From positions 1 through 9,609 of the forward strand of contig CAMFQI010000018.1 of NCBI GenBank assembly GCA_945980015.1: a DNA stretch of 9,609 bases, written 5' to 3'. How positions within the stretch are numbered: the first letter of the stretch is position 1; the number at the start of each line of letters is the position of its first letter. The translations under genes were made by a program, and so were the position numbers. Positions 7,152 through 9,609 of this stretch are shown piece after piece. This DNA comes from an uncultured Eubacterium sp. (lineage in GTDB: Bacteria > Bacillota > Clostridia > Oscillospirales > Acutalibacteraceae). Under the pieces are notes generated by a model. That model was given only the letters and a program-made list of their open reading frames with translations, made no database searches and was not told where the DNA came from.

Positions 7152-7168
7152 ATACCCTGTGGGGGTAT
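7152..7168. promoter_or_regulatory. CsoR operator 2, over the transcription start
   Basis: ATACCC-TGTGG-GGGTAT, with the same arms and length as operator 1 and a GC-rich centre closer to the Bacillus site. The centres of the two operators are 26 bp apart, about 2.5 helical turns. It overlaps the expected +1 and ends directly before the csoR Shine-Dalgarno sequence. Confidence 0.83.
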
Positions 7169-7184
7169 AAAGGAGAGCGATGTT

Positions 7185-7496
7185 ATGGAAAATAATGAAA
7201 TGAAATGTCATTGCTGTTCAAAAACTACGAACCGTTCCGATGAACAACGAAAAAAATTAATTAACCGACTTAGTCGAATTGAAGGACAAATCAGAGGAAT
7301 TAAGGGTATGATAGAAAAGGATGCATATTGCAACGATATTCTGATTCAATCTGCTGCAGTAAATGCTGCAGTTAACGCCTTTAACAGAGAATTGCTGTCA
7401 AGTCATATTCATTCATGCGTTGCACGTGATATTCGCAACGGAAATGATGATGTAATTGACGAGCTTATAGATACTCTTCAAAGGCTGATGAAATAG
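7185..7496 (+). CDS. csoR: Copper-sensing transcriptional repressor CsoR
   Basis: A 103-aa all-helical repressor (DUF156/CsoR-RcnR family) that binds DNA when copper-free and lets go on binding Cu(I). The family signature INRLSRIEGQIRGIKGMIE spans residues 26-44. The Cu(I) ligand set is C49 (DAYC), H74 and C78 (SHIHSCV), with the 25- and 4-residue spacing of known CsoR proteins, which argues for copper rather than the nickel, formaldehyde or persulfide sensors of the family. The N-terminus carries an extra CHCC cluster (8-11) of unknown role. The ATG at 7185 has AAAGGAG 9 bases upstream; the ATG at 7180 is out of frame. It is the first gene of the operon and its own promoter holds two CsoR boxes, so it is autoregulated. 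copA follows after 15 nt. Confidence 0.95.
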   Translation: MENNEMKCHCCSKTTNRSDEQRKKLINRLSRIEGQIRGIKGMIEKDAYCNDILIQSAAVNAAVNAFNRELLSSHIHSCVARDIRNGNDDVIDELIDTLQRLMK

Positions 7497-7499
7497 CGT

Positions 7500-7514
7500 A
7501 GGTGATAATTTTTG
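7500..7514 (+). promoter_or_regulatory. Ribosome binding site and TTG start of copA
   Basis: AGGTGAT (7500-7506) lies 5 bases before TTG (7512-7514). An in-frame TAA at 7506-7508 leaves TTG (or, less likely, ATT 7509) as the only upstream start. The next ATG (7536) is the Met of the GMTCSAC copper site and would destroy the metal-binding domain. The TTG start is therefore forced. Confidence 0.85.
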
Positions 7515-9563
7515 CAAAAATATAATGTATACGGTATGACCTGTTCTGCTTGTGCCGCAAGAGTTCAAAACGCAGTATCTGTTGTTGACGGCGTTGATGA
7601 TTGTAATGTAAATCTGCTAACGAATACAATGACCGTTTCGGGAAATGCCGACAATAAGCAAATTCTCAAAGCGGTACAAAAAGCGGGGTATAAAGCAAAA
7701 ATCAGTACAGGTGATGAAATTTTACCCTCCGATGAAAACGAAAACATAAAAAGAATGATTGTTCGCCTCGTGCTTTCGGTTATTGCGCTTGTGCCTCTAA
7801 TGTATATTTCTATGGGATATATGATGTGGGGCTGGTGGGTGCCGGAATTTTTACACGGCTTCGTTGCTTTTTCTATGTCACAGGCAATTCTTTCGCTTAT
7901 TATTTTGATTATAAATTCAAAATTTTTCATAAGCGGTATCAAGGGTGTCCTGCATAAAAGTGCAAATATGGATACGCTTGTAGCTCTCGGAAGCGGAGCC
8001 TCATATGTTTATAGTTTAGCGATGTTTGTTGACCATATGGCAAACAATTATTCGCATATGCCTCATTATTATTTTGAATCTGCGGCAATGATTGTAACGC
8101 TCATTACTGTCGGAAAAACGCTCGAAGCCTACGCTAAAGGAAAAACAACCTCCTCAATCAAACAGCTTTTGTCATTGGCTCCAAAAACTGCAAATGTTTT
8201 AGTTGACGGTAAGGAAATTAATATTGAAGCAGACAAGATAAAAACAAATGATGTGTTTGTCGTTAGGGCAGGGGAAAGCATTGCAGTTGACGGCGTTATT
8301 ATCGACGGAAACGGTGCAGTCAACGAAGCAATGCTTACAGGCGAGAGTGTACCTGTTGATAAATCGCAGGGCGACAAGGTTGCTTGTGCAACAATTTTAG
8401 ATTCCGGCTTCATTAAATGCCGTGCGACAAATGTAGGTAATGATACTGCACTTGCAAAAATAATTAAAATGGTAGCAGACGCAAGTTCTTCTAAGGCACC
8501 GATTGCAAAGCTTGCCGACAAGGTAAGCGCCGTGTTCGTTCCTGTTGTTATTATTATTGCGATTATTACATTTATTGTATGGCAGTTGATTCAGGGCGAT
8601 TTTGCGTTTTCACTAAACAGGGCTGTCAGCGTTTTAGTAATAAGCTGTCCGTGTGCGCTCGGTCTTGCAACGCCTGTTGCGATTATGGTTGGAAGCGGAA
8701 AGGGTGCAAAAAACGGTATATTGTACAAAACCGCCGAAGCACTCGAGCAAACAGGCAAAACGCAAATTGCAGTCTTTGACAAAACAGGAACCGTTACACT
8801 AGGAAAGCCAGAGGTAACCGATGTTTTGCCGATATCCTGTTCTATGTCACATCTGCTGAAAATTGCCTATTCTCTCGAATATCAAAGTCAGCATCCTCTT
8901 GCAAAAGCTGTTGTTGAGTACGCAAAAAAAGAAGAAACCGAACTGATTGAATGTAGGAATTTTAATTCCGTAACAGGAAGCGGAATTAGTGCTGAATTTG
9001 AAAATGAAACCGTTTTTTCGGGAAATGAAAGGTTTATAAACAGTATTTGCAATATTCCAAACGACTGCAAAACTGAAATCGACAGACTTGCAAATGAAGG
9101 AAAAACTCCTATAATATTTGCAAAAAAGGATTGCGTTTTGGGAATATTTGCAATAGCCGATAAAATAAAAGGCGACAGTAAAGAAGCAATTTCATTACTT
9201 AAGCAGGCAGGAATATACACAGTATTGCTGACAGGGGATAATGAAAAAACAGCAAATGCAGTAGCGTCACAAATCGGATTTGATAAGGTTGTTGCTCAGG
9301 CGTTGCCCGAAACAAAGGAATATGCCGTTTCACTTTTGAGTAAAAAAGGAAAGACAATTATGGTTGGCGACGGAATTAATGACGCTCCTGCGCTTGTACG
9401 TGCCGATATTGGAATTGCTGTTGGCTCCGGTACGGATGTTGCCGTCGAATCCGCCGATGTTGTGATAGCCTCATCAAGTCTATGCGATGTTGTAAAAGCT
9501 GTTAATTTAAGCCGACTTACGCTCGGTAATATAAAGCAAAATCTCTTTTGGGCATTTATTTAT
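7512..9563 (+). CDS. copA: Cu(I)-exporting P1B-type ATPase CopA, 3'-truncated
   Basis: The first 684 residues of a membrane pump that uses ATP to expel Cu(I). It has one N-terminal heavy-metal-associated domain (1-66) with GMTCSAC (C11, C14). TM helices follow from about residue 83. The actuator motif is LTGESVPV (about 275-282). The CPC membrane metal site lies in SCPCALGLATP (C389, C391). The phosphorylation motif is DKTGTVT (D423), the nucleotide-domain motif is SQHPLA (about 459-464), and TGDN (about 574) and GDGINDAPAL (619-628) complete the catalytic set. A Gln precedes HP where many relatives have Glu. The gene is cut at the adapter junction, right after KQNLFWAFIY, just before the Asn of the TM7 YN motif, so the last membrane helices and MxxS site are missing from the window, not from the genome. 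It shares the CsoR-controlled promoter at 7119. No stop codon is present; the open frame past 9563 is adapter. Confidence 0.95.
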
Positions 9564-9609
9564 CTGTCTCTTATACACATCTCCGAGCCCACGAGACGTA
9601 GAGGAATCT
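9564..9609. other. Nextera (Tn5) adapter, i7 barcode and start of P7, right end; not genomic
   Basis: CTGTCTCTTATACACATCT (9564-9582) is the mosaic end, continued by the read-2 adapter to 9597. GTAGAGGA (9598-9605) fits an 8-base i7 barcode (N712 from memory) and ATCT (9606-9609) is the start of the P7 primer region. This is the inverse of the adapter at 1-31, so both ends carry the same adapter type. Confidence 0.97.

Noticed and set aside
7565..9220. Minus-strand open frames of 63-130 codons within copA, and a 66-codon plus-strand frame at 8579
   Set aside because: All lie inside a copA frame with intact motifs throughout; their translations show no recognisable domains or ribosome binding sites.
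1..9609. Terminal inverted repeats suggesting a composite transposon or linear element
   Set aside because: The repeats are Nextera adapter with Tn5 mosaic end, followed on the right by a barcode and P7 bases; no transposase gene is present.

Overview
The window is a 9.6-kb fragment of low-GC, Firmicute-type DNA. All genes are on the + strand and tightly packed. The proteins suggest a gut-type anaerobic member of the Clostridia: a CUB-like/MBG-like glucosaminidase, a Vex/SalY-type ABC exporter with its own two-component system, and CsoR/CopA. Strong Shine-Dalgarno sequences and TTG start codons fit this. I cannot name the genus from sequence alone.

Both ends are library adapter, not genome. 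Bases 1-31 and 9564-9597 are the Illumina Nextera (Tn5) read-2 adapter in opposite orientations, and 9598-9609 look like an i7 barcode followed by the start of P7. Native sequence is therefore only about 32-9563, and the first and last genes are cut by the fragment ends.

Layout. (1) 34-1953 is the 3' part of a secreted modular cell-wall hydrolase (CUB-like, Cys/His segment, MBG-like fold, GH73-type glucosaminidase), closed by a hairpin terminator at 1961-1996. (2) 2060-3722 is an OmpR-family response regulator overlapping a small two-TM histidine kinase, preceded by a 16-bp ATTACA/TGTAAT palindrome. (3) 3798-7066 is an ABC ATPase overlapping an 862-aa, 8-TM FtsX-type permease, ended by a strong terminator at 7079-7106. 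Its promoter carries four TGTNA half-sites exactly 11 bp apart directly upstream of a perfect TATAAT, the layout expected for activation by an OmpR/PhoB-type regulator. (4) 7119-9563 is a copper unit: a consensus sigma-70-type promoter with two ATACCC-N5-GGGTAT operators, csoR, then copA truncated in its C-terminal membrane region.

How it works together (inference). The kinase senses an envelope signal, perhaps through the transporter or within the membrane. The regulator binds the tandem half-sites and switches on the ABC exporter, giving a self-contained envelope-stress or antimicrobial-peptide response module. Separately, CsoR represses its own operon until Cu(I) releases it, so that CopA exports copper. 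The most useful non-routine points are the tandem-repeat operator, the paired CsoR operators and the adapter contamination. I found no RNA genes, CRISPR array or genuine mobile element, and nothing that must be called a new biological system.
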